Source: Streptomyces sp. NBC_01460 (GTDB lineage Bacteria; Actinomycetota; Actinomycetes; Streptomycetales; Streptomycetaceae). From it: DNA of 64,000 bases. The position numbers and the translations under genes were made by a program. The stretch covers positions 1,612,001 to 1,676,000 of the forward strand of contig NZ_CP109473.1 of NCBI RefSeq assembly GCF_036227405.1, given 5' to 3'. Below, one piece after another: positions 26,344 to 35,868 of this stretch (positions are counted from its first letter, which is position 1; every line of letters begins with the position of its first letter). The notes below the pieces were generated by a model, which was given only the letters and a program-made list of their open reading frames with translations, was not told the origin of the DNA and searched no databases.

Positions 26344-27630
26344 TCAGGCCGACGGGCGGGCCATGGCCTTGACGAAGGCGCGCTCGACGTCGGCGGTGGA
26401 GAGGACGCCGTAGATCTCGCCGGTGTCCTCGACGACCAGGTACTCGGTCGCGGGGGTCGCCTTCAGCCGGTCCAGGAGTGCCTCACCCGCGAGTTCGGCG
26501 GGGACCTTCATACCCTCGGTGAGGTCCTGGGCGAGACCGCTGACGGCCACCCAGGGCCTGCGGTGCTCCGGGACGCCGACGATGGCCGCCTCCCGCACCA
26601 CGCCCTTGGGGCTGCCGTGTCCGTCGACGACGACCAGCGCGCGGGCGCCCGCCTCGTTGGCGCGCCGCAGCGCCTCGGAGAGCGGGGTGGCGGACTCGAC
26701 GGGCACGGCGCGCCGGGTGAGGGTGCGGGCCCGCAGGTCGGGGAGGTGTTCGCGGAGGCGCGCCATCCGCAGACTGTTGCCGGCGCCGGTCCAGATGATC
26801 CCGGCGAGGATCGCGGCGAGCAGGGCGTCGGTGACGGTCTCCACGCCGCTGATCTCGGTGGTGGCGTTGCCGAGGGCGCCGGTGTGGGTGAGGAGGGGCA
26901 GCCCGATGAGGACGGTGACGGCCAGGCCGCGGCCGACCCATGCGGCCGCGACGGTGCCGCTCATGGGCTTGCCCGTGATCTTCCAGACGACGGCGCGGAG
27001 CATGCGTCCGCCGTCCAGCGGCAGGCCGGGCAGGAGGTTGAAGGCCGCGACGATGAGGTTGGAGATCATCAGTCCGGCGAGGAGCACGCCGGGGACGGTG
27101 CCCGCCTCGACGAACTGGAGCGGGACGTAGAAGAGGCCGCCGAGCACGAGGGAGAGCAGGGGTCCGACGAAGGCGAGGACGAACTCGCGGCCGGGGGTCT
27201 CGGACTCCTTCTCGATCTCGGAGACGCCGCCGAAGAACTGGAGCTGGATGCGGCGCACCGGCAGCTTGTAGCGCAGGGCGGCGACGGTGTGGGCCAGCTC
27301 GTGGACCAGTACGGAGGCGTAGAAGGCGATCGCGAAGAAGAGCGCGACCAGGTAGCGGACGCCTCCGAGCTCCGGCAGGACGCGGTCGAGCTGACCGCCG
27401 AAGACCCAGGTGATCAGAGCCGCGACGACGAACCAGCTGGGTGCCACGTACACCGGCACACCGAAGGGACGGCCCATGAGGAGGCCGCCGCCGGGCTCCG
27501 CCGGGCGTCGCGGTTTGCCCTTCTTCGGTCCGGTGCCGGGGTCCGTGCCCCCTGCGCCGGGCTGCGGGCGCCCGCTGTCGCCGCTCTCGTCCACGGGGTC
27601 CCTCCGGTCGGTGGCTTCTGCCACGATCAT
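26344..27630 (-). CDS. Site-2 protease-family membrane metalloprotease with CBS domains
   Basis: A protein of about 428 residues. After a charged N-terminal linker, several membrane helices carry the intramembrane zinc site: VHELAHTV (HExxH) and NLLPGLPLDGGRML (the third ligand in LDGG). Two CBS domains fill the C-terminal ~130 residues (LSEALRRANEAGARALVVVD and EYLVVEDTGEIYGVLSTADV), which usually bind adenosyl nucleotides and regulate activity. Such SpoIVFB-like proteases cut membrane-bound regulators. The start is uncertain: ATG 27630 or GTG 27624, neither with a strong ribosome site. It is divergent from the RecB-like gene with a 68-base gap. Confidence 0.9.
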   Translation of the reverse strand: MIVAEATDRRDPVDESGDSGRPQPGAGGTDPGTGPKKGKPRRPAEPGGGLLMGRPFGVPVYVAPSWFVVAALITWVFGGQLDRVLPELGGVRYLVALFFAIAFYASVLVHELAHTVAALRYKLPVRRIQLQFFGGVSEIEKESETPGREFVLAFVGPLLSLVLGGLFYVPLQFVEAGTVPGVLLAGLMISNLIVAAFNLLPGLPLDGGRMLRAVVWKITGKPMSGTVAAAWVGRGLAVTVLIGLPLLTHTGALGNATTEISGVETVTDALLAAILAGIIWTGAGNSLRMARLREHLPDLRARTLTRRAVPVESATPLSEALRRANEAGARALVVVDGHGSPKGVVREAAIVGVPEHRRPWVAVSGLAQDLTEGMKVPAELAGEALLDRLKATPATEYLVVEDTGEIYGVLSTADVERAFVKAMARPSA

Positions 27631-27698
27631 GCTGTGTGCGAGCTCTGTCGTCGATGGTATGCCGCTGGGTGTCGGTGGCGGGCCGTAGGGTCTTCGGC

Positions 27699-28610
27699 AT
27701 GACGTCCGTACCGCGCCCGCCTCAGCCACCCTCGTCCCTGTCGCCCTCGCGCGCGAACGATTTCATGCAGTGCCCTCTGTTGTACCGCTTCCGGGTGATC
27801 GACAGGCTGCCCGAGAAGCCCAGTGAGGCTGCTACCCGGGGCACGCTGGTGCATGCGGTGCTGGAGCGGCTGTTCGACGCCCCCGCGGCGGACCGTACGG
27901 CGCCCAGGGCGAAGGCCCTGATCCCCGGTCAGTGGGACCGGCTGCTCGAGTCGAAGCCCGAGCTCACGGAGCTGTTCGAGGGGGATCCCGAGGGGGAGCG
28001 GCTCGCGGGGTGGCTGGGCGAGGCGGAGCGGCTCGTGGAGCGGTGGTTCTCGCTGGAGGACCCGACCCGCCTGGAGCCGGCCGAGCGGGAGCTGTTCGTC
28101 GAGACGGAGCTGGATTCGGGGCTGCGGCTGCGCGGGGTGATCGACCGCGTCGACGTGGCGCCGACGGGCGAGGTCCGCATCGTGGACTACAAGACGGGCA
28201 AGGCCCCGCGCCCGGAGTACGCCGAGGGCGCCCTGTTCCAGATGAAGTTCTACGCCTTGGTGGTGTGGCGCCTGAGGAACGTGGTGCCGCGCCGGCTCCA
28301 GCTGGTCTATCTCGGCAGCGGGGACGTGCTGACGTACGACCCCGTTCCCGCCGACCTCGAGCGGGTGGAGCGCAAGCTGCTCGCGCTGTGGGAGGCGATC
28401 CGGCTCGCCACCGAGACGGGCGAGTGGCGGCCCCGGCCGACGAAGCTGTGCGGCTGGTGCGACCACCGGGCGGTCTGTCCGGAGTTCGGCGGGACTCCCC
28501 CGGTCTATCCGCTGTCCGTGCGCCCGGCCGAACCGGTGGAGGCTGTGCAGGGCAGAATGGAGCCGGCCCGGTCCGAGGCCGGCCTACCGGTGGCCCTCGA
28601 GGGCCCTTAA
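27699..28610 (+). CDS. RecB-like PD-(D/E)XK nuclease with Fe-S cluster motif
   Basis: A 303-residue protein of the RecB C-terminal nuclease family. The nuclease core shows RGVIDRVDVAPTGEVRIVDYK with the GVIDR Asp and the VDYKTGK motif. A first cysteine (FMQCPLLYRFRV, about residue 28) and a C-terminal triplet (CGWCDHRAVCPEF) would bind a 4Fe-4S cluster as in AddB or Cas4-type nucleases. It probably acts in DNA end processing or repair. The ATG at 27699 is preceded by TAGGGT ending 7 bases before it, which suggests a leaderless transcript. A response regulator gene follows after 9 bases. The same gene type neighbours trmI in mycobacteria. Confidence 0.92.
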   Translation: MTSVPRPPQPPSSLSPSRANDFMQCPLLYRFRVIDRLPEKPSEAATRGTLVHAVLERLFDAPAADRTAPRAKALIPGQWDRLLESKPELTELFEGDPEGERLAGWLGEAERLVERWFSLEDPTRLEPAERELFVETELDSGLRLRGVIDRVDVAPTGEVRIVDYKTGKAPRPEYAEGALFQMKFYALVVWRLRNVVPRRLQLVYLGSGDVLTYDPVPADLERVERKLLALWEAIRLATETGEWRPRPTKLCGWCDHRAVCPEFGGTPPVYPLSVRPAEPVEAVQGRMEPARSEAGLPVALEGP

Positions 28611-28619
28611 GGAGATCAC

Positions 28620-29291
28620 GTGGCTATCCGCGTCCTGCTCGTCGACGATCAGCCGCTGCTGCGCACCGGCTTCCGGATGATCCTGGAGGCGGAAGGCGAT
28701 CTCGCGGTGGTCGGTGAGGCCGGTGACGGTCTGCAGGCCATCGACCAGGTGCGGGCGCTGCAGCCCGATGTCGTCCTCATGGACATCCGGATGCCCCGGA
28801 TGGACGGGGTCGAGGCGACCCGCCAGATCACGGGCCCCGGCAGGGACGGACCGGCGAAGGTCCTGGTGCTGACGACGTTCGACCTCGACGAGTACGTGGT
28901 GGAGGCGCTGCGCGCCGGTGCCAGCGGCTTCCTCCTGAAGGACGCGCCGGCCGACGAGCTGGTGCAGGCCATCCGGGTGGTGGCCGCGGGCGAGGCCATG
29001 CTGGCGCCGAGCATCACGCGCCGGCTGCTCGACAAGTACGCCGACCACCTGCCGTCGGGCGAGGAGCCCGTTCCGGACGCCCTGCACACCCTCACCGAGC
29101 GTGAGCTGGAGGTGCTGAAGCTGGTGGCGCGCGGTCTGTCGAACGCGGAGATCGCGGCCGATCTGTTCGTGAGCGAGACGACGGTCAAGACGCATGTGGG
29201 GCACGTGCTGACGAAGCTGGGTCTGCGCGACCGTGTGCAGGCGGCCGTCTACGCGTACGAGAGCGGGCTGGTGCGTCCCGGCGCCCAGTGA
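28620..29291 (+). CDS. NarL/FixJ-type response regulator without adjacent kinase
   Basis: A 223-residue two-component regulator. The receiver domain (1-120) has the acidic pair in LLVDDQPLLR, the phospho-acceptor Asp in DVVLMDIRMPRMDG, the Thr/Ser in VLVLTTFDLDEY and Lys in FLLKDAP. The C-terminal LuxR helix-turn-helix (about 155-215) reads LTERELEVLKLVARGLSNAE and VSETTVKTHVGHVLTKLGLR. GTG 28620 follows AAGGAGA. No histidine kinase is near, so it is an orphan; its partner must be elsewhere or it may act unphosphorylated. It is likely co-transcribed with the RecB-like gene and ends at a strong hairpin. Confidence 0.94.
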   Translation: MAIRVLLVDDQPLLRTGFRMILEAEGDLAVVGEAGDGLQAIDQVRALQPDVVLMDIRMPRMDGVEATRQITGPGRDGPAKVLVLTTFDLDEYVVEALRAGASGFLLKDAPADELVQAIRVVAAGEAMLAPSITRRLLDKYADHLPSGEEPVPDALHTLTERELEVLKLVARGLSNAEIAADLFVSETTVKTHVGHVLTKLGLRDRVQAAVYAYESGLVRPGAQ

Positions 29292-29306
29292 GACCGGGCG
29301 AGGGAC

Positions 29307-29362
29307 GAGAACCGGCGCGGGCCGGGGCCGATTCGATTCGGCCCCGGCCCGCGCCGGTTCTC
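29307..29362. terminator. Bidirectional hairpin terminator, 25-bp perfect stem
   Basis: Bases 29307-29331 pair perfectly with 29338-29362 around a 6-base loop. This is the longest hairpin in the window and lies between the converging response-regulator and solute-binding-protein genes. Confidence 0.9.
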
Positions 29363-29375
29363 AGGAGGTTCCGCG

Positions 29376-30968
29376 TCAGGAATCGCCGCGGCCCAGCTCC
29401 CAGAGCTGGAGGTCGGCCGAGGAGTTGACGGACCACTCCACGCCGCTCAGCCCCTCGAGCGAGGCGACGTACTGCTTGCCCTGCCAGACGGGGAGCACGG
29501 GGACGTCGGTGGCAACGATGTCCTGGAGCTTCTCGAAGGTCGGGGTCGCCGCGCTGCGGTCGGCCTCGCGGCGGGACTCCGGGATGAGCGTCCCTGTGGC
29601 GAGGGTCGACCGGTAGGGCGAGTTGAGGAAGTTGTCGTCGTCGAGGAACGGCGCGGTGTAGGTCTCCGCGTCCGGGAAGTCGGGGAACCAGCCCATGCCG
29701 TAGACCGCGTACTCACCCTTCTTCTGGGCGGGGCGGAACTTGTCCCACGGCGTGCCCTGGATGTCCACCTGGAAGAGCTTCGAGTCGTTGAGCTGCTTCG
29801 CCAGCATCTCGAACTCCGCCTTGGTGGCGGGGCCGTAGTGGTCCGTCGTGTAGTGCAGCGTGAACTTCACCGGAGTGCTGATGCCGGCCTTGTCCAGGGT
29901 CTGCGCGGCCGCGGAGACACTGGGCTCACCGTACTTGTTGAAGAACGAGTTGGTGTGGCTGGTGATACCGGACGGGATCAGCGAGTACAGCGGCTCGGCC
30001 GTGCTGCCGTACACCTTGCTCGCGATGGGGCCGCGGTCGATGACCTGCGCGATCGCCTGGCGTACGGCCTTGTCCTTGACCGTGGGGTCCTCGGTGTTGA
30101 AGCCGAGGTAGCTGATGGCGAGGCCGGGCATCTCGGTGAGCTTGACGCCGTCCTTCGGCTCCTCCAGCATCTGCTGCGCCTGCTCGGGCGACATGGTGCG
30201 CGTCATCATGTCGATCTTCTTGTCGTCGAGGGCCTTGCCCATCGCCGCGGCGTCGGGGAAGAGGTCGAGCTCGACCTTCTCGTTCTTGATCTTCAGGTCG
30301 CCCTTGTACTTCGGGTTCCTGGTGAAGACCACCTTGACGACCTGGCCGCCCTCGACCTCGGGCTCCATGGTGTAGGGGCCCGAGCCGTCGACCTGGAAGC
30401 CCTCGCGCGCGGACTTCGCCGGGTACTTGTCCTTCTGGACGATGCCGGCGGGCGGCGTGGCCAGCTTGTAGGGGAAGGTCGCGTCCGGGGTGCGCAGGTG
30501 GAAGACGACCTCGTTCTCGCCCTTGGTCTCGATCGTGTCGATGTTGGAGAGCAGGCCGACCGGGCCGCTCTCGTCCTTGATGTCGATGACCCGCTGGATG
30601 GAGTACTTCACGTCCTCCGGGGTGACCGCGGTGCCGTCGGCGAAGGTGAGTCCGCTGCGCAGCGTGCAGCGGTAGCTCTCGTTCTCCGTGTCGGTGAAGG
30701 CGCAGCTCTCGGCCGCCTCGGGCACCGGCTCGCTGCCGCCCTTCGGTATGTGGGTCAGGGTCTGCACGGTCTGGCGCAGCACGTTCCACACGCCCGCCTC
30801 GTAGCCGATGGCCGGGTCGAGCGGTGCCGGGTTGTCCTTCGAGGCGATGAACTGGTCCGTCGTCCCCACCACGATGGCATCGCCCCCGTCGTCCGACCCG
30901 CCACAGGCGGCGAGCACGGGCGCGAGCAGGCCCACTACGGCCGGCAGCACCAGCGTCTTGCGGTTCAT
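29376..30968 (-). CDS. ABC transporter family 5 solute-binding lipoprotein
   Basis: A 530-residue extracellular substrate-binding lipoprotein of the DppA/OppA type (peptides, nickel or other small molecules). The signal ends in lipobox VLAAC (Cys22) followed by a Gly/Ser/Asp linker. The family signature region is seen in SYRCTLRSGLTFADGTAVTP and EDVKYSIQRVID, and the fold continues to ELGRGDS. ATG 30968 has GAGGGAGAA upstream; the frame extends to 31061 without support. No permease or ATPase genes adjoin it, so it is an orphan binding protein that must share a transporter or serve in sensing. The ligand is not evident. Confidence 0.92.
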   Translation of the reverse strand: MNRKTLVLPAVVGLLAPVLAACGGSDDGGDAIVVGTTDQFIASKDNPAPLDPAIGYEAGVWNVLRQTVQTLTHIPKGGSEPVPEAAESCAFTDTENESYRCTLRSGLTFADGTAVTPEDVKYSIQRVIDIKDESGPVGLLSNIDTIETKGENEVVFHLRTPDATFPYKLATPPAGIVQKDKYPAKSAREGFQVDGSGPYTMEPEVEGGQVVKVVFTRNPKYKGDLKIKNEKVELDLFPDAAAMGKALDDKKIDMMTRTMSPEQAQQMLEEPKDGVKLTEMPGLAISYLGFNTEDPTVKDKAVRQAIAQVIDRGPIASKVYGSTAEPLYSLIPSGITSHTNSFFNKYGEPSVSAAAQTLDKAGISTPVKFTLHYTTDHYGPATKAEFEMLAKQLNDSKLFQVDIQGTPWDKFRPAQKKGEYAVYGMGWFPDFPDAETYTAPFLDDDNFLNSPYRSTLATGTLIPESRREADRSAATPTFEKLQDIVATDVPVLPVWQGKQYVASLEGLSGVEWSVNSSADLQLWELGRGDS

Positions 30969-31276
30969 CTGGACGTTCTCCCTCAGTCCGGCATGTGAGA
31001 AAACTGAGATTAGTAGGCGTCGCAGGGGGGCTTGACCGGTGCCGTCCGGCCGCGTATCCACTCGGTGATCACTGATGACGGGTTGTCCATGTAGGGCTCA
31101 AGAATGTTTCGTGCACGACCTCATGAAACCGGACGTATGGGGTTGACGAAACGGGCATGCGCGTCCACCCCGGGCGCGCCCGAACAGCGCGTTCAGTGAG
31201 GGAAGTCACACGCCCGGGGTGCCGATCGCATTGACATGGACCTGATTCATGAGAAACACCCTCAGTGCATCAGCGG
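30969..31276. other. 308-base intergenic region between solute-binding lipoprotein and HAD gene
   Basis: I see no gene here. It should hold the promoter of the lipoprotein gene on the minus strand. An 11-bp inverted repeat, CACCCCGGGCG at 31166-31176 and CGCCCGGGGTG at 31211-31221, encloses 34 bases and may be a terminator for the HAD gene or a regulator site. TTGACA at 31231-31236 faces the plus strand, but no plausible -10 element or gene follows. Confidence 0.5.
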
Positions 31277-31975
31277 TCACTCAGCCGTGATCAGGCCCCG
31301 CAGGAAGGCCAGGTCCACCTGCTCCAGCGAGGGCACGACCACTCTTCCCGGCGCGGGGGCGATCGTCGCCACGGACGGGACGGCGACGACGCGGCACCCC
31401 GCGGCCTCCGCGGCGGCGACCCCCGTCGCCGTGTCCTCGATGACCGCACAGCGCCAGGGGTCCGCACCGAAGCCCGCCGCGGCCGCGAGGTAGGGCTCGG
31501 GGTGGGGCTTGGTGCGCGTCACCTCGTCCCCGGCGACGGTGAGCGCGAAGTGGTGGCGTCCCACGGAGTCCAGGACGCGGTCGATGATGCGTCGGTGCGA
31601 GGCGGAGACGAGGGCGGTGGGCACCTCGTGCGCGGCGAGCTCGGCGAGCAGCCGGGCGGCGCCCGGCATCAGCGGGACACCTCGCCCGATGCGCTTCTCG
31701 AAGCGGTCGTTGAGCAGCACCGTGAGCTCCTCGATGCCGATGCCGGCGCCCGTGACCTCGATGAGGTACCCGGCGCTCCGGGTCATCGGGCCGCCGACGA
31801 CCACGTCGCGCCATGCCTCGTCGAGCCGGTGACCGAGGTCGGCGAAGACCTCGACCTCCACGTCCCACCAGAAGCCTTCGGTGTCGACCAGTGTGCCGTC
31901 CATGTCGAGAAGGACCGCTTGCAGCGCCGACCCTTCGGCCGTGCGGGTCAGGGACGCGGGGACCGTACTGGTCAT
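31277..31975 (-). CDS. HAD-superfamily phosphatase (beta-phosphoglucomutase/phosphoglycolate type)
   Basis: A 232-residue haloacid-dehalogenase hydrolase. Motif I is VLLDMDGTLVDTEG with the nucleophile Asp and the second Asp; motif II is TALVSASHRR; motif III Lys is in RTKPHPEPY; motif IV is CAVIEDTATGVAAAEAAG. The helical cap between motifs I and II (about 35-95) is of the C1 type, as in phosphoglycolate phosphatase and sugar-phosphate phosphatases. ATG 31975 is preceded by GGAGGTG. It is downstream of metH on the same strand but separated by a hairpin terminator. The substrate cannot be specified. Confidence 0.9.
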   Translation of the reverse strand: MTSTVPASLTRTAEGSALQAVLLDMDGTLVDTEGFWWDVEVEVFADLGHRLDEAWRDVVVGGPMTRSAGYLIEVTGAGIGIEELTVLLNDRFEKRIGRGVPLMPGAARLLAELAAHEVPTALVSASHRRIIDRVLDSVGRHHFALTVAGDEVTRTKPHPEPYLAAAAGFGADPWRCAVIEDTATGVAAAEAAGCRVVAVPSVATIAPAPGRVVVPSLEQVDLAFLRGLITAE

Positions 31976-32001
31976 CCGGCACACCTCCATGAGGGACGAG
32001 A

Positions 32002-32039
32002 AGGCCGGCCGCCGTCCCGGTGGGAACGGCGACCGGCCT
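32002..32039. terminator. Hairpin terminator after metH
   Basis: An imperfect inverted repeat of about 17 bp spans 32002-32039, roughly 80 bases after the metH stop and 26 bases before the HAD start on the minus strand. Confidence 0.6.
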
Positions 32040-32115
32040 GCACTGGACCGACCAGTCTACGACTCGTGCCCGCACGGCGCGCGGAGTGGAGGATTACCGC
32101 GCGTTGAACGGATCC

Positions 32116-35100
32116 CTACCGTGCGTTGAAGTACTTCGCCTCGGGGTGGTGGATGACGATCGCGTCCGTGGACTGCTCGGGGTGCAGCTGGAACTCCTCG
32201 GAGAGCTTCACCCCGATCCGCTCGGGCTCCAGCAGCTCGGCGATCTTCGCCCGGTCCTCCAGGTCGGGGCAGGCCCCGTACCCCAGGGAGAAGCGGGCCC
32301 CTCGGTACTTCAGCGCGAACATGTCCTCGACGTCGGACGGGTCCTCGCCGGCGAAGCCGAGCTCGCTGCGGACCCGTGCGTGCCAGTACTCGGCGAGCGC
32401 CTCGGCCAGCTGCACGGACAGCCCGTGCAGCTCCAGGTAGTCGCGGTAGGAGTTCGACTCGAAGAGCTCGGCGGTGGCCCCGCCGATCTTCGAACCGACC
32501 GTGACGACCTGGAGTCCGATGACGTCCGTCTCCCCCGACTCCTCGGGACGGAAGAAGTCCGCGAGGCAGAGGCGGCGGCCGCGGCGCTGGCGGGGGAAGG
32601 TGAAGCGGGTGCGCTCCGAGCCGTCCTCGTGCAGGAGGATCAGGTCGTCGCCCTTGGAGACGCAGGGGAAGTAGCCGTAGACGACGGCGGCCTCCAGCAG
32701 GTTCTCCGTGTGGAGCTTGTCGAGCCAGCCGCGCAGGTGGGGCCGGCCCTCCTGCTCGACGAGCTCCTCGTACGTCGGTCCGTCACCGGCGCGGGTCTGC
32801 TTGAGGCCCCACTGGCCCTTGAAGAGGGCGCCCTCGTCCAGCCAGGAGGCGTACTCCTTGAGCTGGATGCCCTTGACGACCCGGGTGCCCCAGAACGGCG
32901 GCTCGGGAACCGGGTTGGTGACGGAGACGTCGGAACGCACGCCCTCCTCGGGCTCCACGACCTCCGCCGCGGGGGCGTCCCGCTTGGGCACCCTGCGCTG
33001 CTTCAGCTCGGGCAGGCTGGCCCCGGGGACCCCGCGCTTGACGGCGATGAGGGCGTCCATGAGCCGCAGGCCCTCGAAGGCGTCGCGGGCGTAGCGGACC
33101 TCGCCCTCGTAGATCTCGTGGAGGTCCTGTTCGACGTAGGCCCGGGTCAGGGCGGCGCCGCCGAGGATGACCGGGTAGTCGGCCGCCATCTTGCGCTGGT
33201 TGAGCTCCTGCAGGTTCTCCTTCATGATCACGGTGGACTTCACCAGGAGGCCGGACATGCCGATGACGTCGGCACGGTGCTCCTCGGCGGCTTCCAGGAT
33301 CGCGGAGACGGGCTGCTTGATGCCCAGGTTGACCACGTTGAAGCCGTTGTTGGACAGGATGATGTCGACCAGGTTCTTGCCGATGTCATGGACGTCACCG
33401 CGGACCGTGGCCAGCACGATGGTGCCCTTGCCGTCGTCGTCGGTCTTCTCCATGTGCGGTTCGAGGTAGGCCACCGCGCTCTTCATGACCTCGGCGGACT
33501 GCAGCACGAAGGGCAGCTGCATCTGGCCCGAGCCGAAGAGCTCGCCCACGACCTTCATGCCCTCCAGGAGGGTGTCGTTGACGATGTCGAGCGCGGGCCT
33601 GGTCTGCAGCGCCTCGTCGAGGTCGGTCTCCAGGCCGTTCTTCTCGCCGTCGATGATGCGGCGCTGGAGCCGCTCGTCCAGCGGCAGGGCCAAGAGCTCC
33701 TCGGCCTTGCCCTGCTTCATCGACTTCATGTTGACGCCCTCGAAGAGCTCCATGAGCTTCTGCAGGGGGTCGTAGCCCTCCTCGCGGCGGTCGTACACGA
33801 GGTCGAGGGCGACCTTGACCTGCTCCTCCTCCAGCCGGGCGATCGGAAGGATCTTGGAGGCGTGCACGATGGCGGAGTCCAGCCCCGCCTTCACGCACTC
33901 GTCCAGGAAGACGGAGTTCAGGACGACGCGGGCGGCCGGGTTCAGGCCGAAGGAGATGTTGGACAGGCCCAGCGTGGTCTGGACGTCGGGGTGGCGGCGC
34001 TTCAGCTCGCGGATGGCGCCGATCGTCGCGATCCCGTCCTTGCGGGACTCCTCCTGCCCCGTACAGATGGTGAAGGTCAGGCAGTCGATGAGGATGTCCG
34101 CCTCGTGGATGCCCCAGTTGGTGGTGAGGTCCTCGATCAGCCGCTCGGCGATGGCGACCTTGTGCTCGACGGTGCGGGCCTGGCCCTCCTCGTCGATGGT
34201 CAGCGCGATCAGCGCGGCGCCGTGCTCGGAGGCCAGCCCGGCGACCTTCGCGAAGCGTGACTCGGGACCGTCGCCGTCCTCGTAGTTGACGGAGTTGAGC
34301 ACCGCTCGGCCGCCGAGCTTCTCCAGGCCGGCGCGCAGGACGGGCAGCTCGGTGGAGTCGAGGACGATCGGCAGGGTCGAGGCGGTGGCGAAACGGCCGG
34401 CCAGCTCCTCCATGTCGGCGACCCCGTCGCGCCCCACGTAGTCGACGCAGAGGTCGAGCATGTGCGCGCCCTCGCGGATCTGGTCACGGGCCATCTCCAC
34501 GCAGTCGTCCCAGCGGGCGTCGAGCATGGCCTCGCGGAACTTCTTGGACCCGTTGGCGTTCGTACGCTCGCCGATCGCGAGGTACGAGGTGTCCTGGCGG
34601 AACGGGATGGTCTGGTAGAGCGAGGCGGCGCCCGGCTCGGGGCGCGGATCGCGGGGGGTGAGCTCGGAGCCGCGTACCCGCTCGACGAGCCGGCGCAGGT
34701 GCTCCGGTGTCGTACCGCAGCAGCCTCCGACGAGGGAGAGGCCGTACTCCTGGACGAAGGTCTCCTGGGCGTCGGCCAGGCCCTCGGCGTCGAGCGGGAA
34801 GTGCGCCCCGTCCTTGGTGAGGACGGGCAGCCCGGCGTTCGGCATGCAGAGCAGCGGGATCCGGGAGTGGCGCGTGAGGTAGCGCAGGTGCTCGCTCATC
34901 TCCGCGGGGCCGGTCGAGCAGTTCAGGCCGATCATGTCGACACCGAGCGGTTCGAGGGCGGTCAGCGCGGCGCCGATCTCGGAGCCGAGCAGCATGGTGC
35001 CCGTCGTCTCGAAGGCGAGGGAGCACAGCACCAGGAGGTCGCTGCCCATCGCCTCCAGGGCGCGCCGCGCACCCAGCACGGCGGCCTTGGTCTGCAGGAG

Positions 35101-35628
35101 GTCCTGCGTGGTCTCGATGATCAGCGCGTCGGCGCCGCCGGCGATCAGACCCTCGGCGTTCTGCTGGAAGCCGTCGCGCAGGACGGTGTACGGGGCGTGG
35201 CCCAGCGTCGGCAGCTTGGTGCCGGGTCCGATGGAGCCGAGCACCCAGCGCTGCTGTCCGGTGGACTCGGTGAAGCCGTCGGCGACCTCGCGGGCGATCC
35301 TCGCGCCGGCTTCCGAGAGCTCGTGGATCCTGCCGGGGATGTCGTACTCACCCAGGGCGGAGGCGTTGGCCCCGAACGTGTTGGTCTCGACGCAGTCCAC
35401 GCCGACCGCGAAGTACTCCTCGTGCACCGAGCGGACGATGTCGGGGCGCGTGACGTTCAGGATCTCGTTGCAGCCTTCGAGGTTCTCGAAGTCCTCGAGG
35501 GTGGGGTCCTGGGCCTGGAGCATGGTGCCCATCGCACCGTCGGCCACCACCACCCGGGTGGCGAGCGCCTCACGGAGCGCTCGGGCTCGGTTCCGGCTGT
35601 CAGCTGAGGGGGTCGGCGACGAGGCCAT
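32116..35628 (-). CDS. metH: Cobalamin-dependent methionine synthase MetH
   Basis: A 1170-residue enzyme that moves a methyl group from 5-methyltetrahydrofolate via cobalamin to homocysteine. The four modules are in the usual order. The homocysteine domain has zinc ligands GLNCSTG (about 236) and GGCCGTTPEH (about 302). The pterin domain starts near GERTNANGSKKF (about 360). The cobalamin domain has DVHDIGKN (about 743) with the His that ligates cobalt. The SAM-dependent reactivation domain fills the C-terminal ~270 residues and includes RRLCLADFFRPEE and RFSLGYGACPDL. I chose ATG 35628 (AGGGAGAA upstream). I saw no cobalamin riboswitch B12 box in the leader. Confidence 0.97.
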   Translation of the reverse strand: MASSPTPSADSRNRARALREALATRVVVADGAMGTMLQAQDPTLEDFENLEGCNEILNVTRPDIVRSVHEEYFAVGVDCVETNTFGANASALGEYDIPGRIHELSEAGARIAREVADGFTESTGQQRWVLGSIGPGTKLPTLGHAPYTVLRDGFQQNAEGLIAGGADALIIETTQDLLQTKAAVLGARRALEAMGSDLLVLCSLAFETTGTMLLGSEIGAALTALEPLGVDMIGLNCSTGPAEMSEHLRYLTRHSRIPLLCMPNAGLPVLTKDGAHFPLDAEGLADAQETFVQEYGLSLVGGCCGTTPEHLRRLVERVRGSELTPRDPRPEPGAASLYQTIPFRQDTSYLAIGERTNANGSKKFREAMLDARWDDCVEMARDQIREGAHMLDLCVDYVGRDGVADMEELAGRFATASTLPIVLDSTELPVLRAGLEKLGGRAVLNSVNYEDGDGPESRFAKVAGLASEHGAALIALTIDEEGQARTVEHKVAIAERLIEDLTTNWGIHEADILIDCLTFTICTGQEESRKDGIATIGAIRELKRRHPDVQTTLGLSNISFGLNPAARVVLNSVFLDECVKAGLDSAIVHASKILPIARLEEEQVKVALDLVYDRREEGYDPLQKLMELFEGVNMKSMKQGKAEELLALPLDERLQRRIIDGEKNGLETDLDEALQTRPALDIVNDTLLEGMKVVGELFGSGQMQLPFVLQSAEVMKSAVAYLEPHMEKTDDDGKGTIVLATVRGDVHDIGKNLVDIILSNNGFNVVNLGIKQPVSAILEAAEEHRADVIGMSGLLVKSTVIMKENLQELNQRKMAADYPVILGGAALTRAYVEQDLHEIYEGEVRYARDAFEGLRLMDALIAVKRGVPGASLPELKQRRVPKRDAPAAEVVEPEEGVRSDVSVTNPVPEPPFWGTRVVKGIQLKEYASWLDEGALFKGQWGLKQTRAGDGPTYEELVEQEGRPHLRGWLDKLHTENLLEAAVVYGYFPCVSKGDDLILLHEDGSERTRFTFPRQRRGRRLCLADFFRPEESGETDVIGLQVVTVGSKIGGATAELFESNSYRDYLELHGLSVQLAEALAEYWHARVRSELGFAGEDPSDVEDMFALKYRGARFSLGYGACPDLEDRAKIAELLEPERIGVKLSEEFQLHPEQSTDAIVIHHPEAKYFNAR

Positions 35629-35831
35629 GGATGTTCTCCCTGGGATGCGACGGCTGTCGGCTTTGCGCCCTTCTGCGGAGAGGGGCACGCGGCCAGCGTA
35701 GCCGGGAGGCGCCCGGGCCGGTCATCGCGTCCCACGGGACGGACTGCATGCTGTGCGGGGAACAGGCCCGCTCGCGCCGTGACGCATAATTTTCGCGCCA
35801 CCGGACAGAGGTCGGCATCGACCGATAGTGT

Positions 35832-35844
35832 TCAGCATTGTCGA
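35832..35844. promoter_or_regulatory. Candidate GylR operator upstream of gylR
   Basis: TCAGCATTGTCGA lies 25 bases before the gylR ATG and differs at two positions from TCGGCATTGCCGA in front of glpF (36724-36736). The shared core GCATTGYCGA suggests autoregulation by GylR. Confidence 0.5.
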
Positions 35845-35868
35845 ACCGAGGTGGAGGAGTACGGCGCG

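Noticed and set aside
31231..31236. Consensus -35 TTGACA facing the plus strand
   Set aside because: No -10 element at proper distance and no plus-strand gene follows; the HAD gene lies on the opposite strand.
32020..34260. A 746-codon plus-strand open frame opposite metH
   Set aside because: A mirror-frame artefact of metH, without a recognisable domain or ribosome site.
35629..35868. Possible cobalamin riboswitch before metH
   Set aside because: I looked for the B12-box core and paired stems and found none; the leader is short and occupied by divergent promoters.
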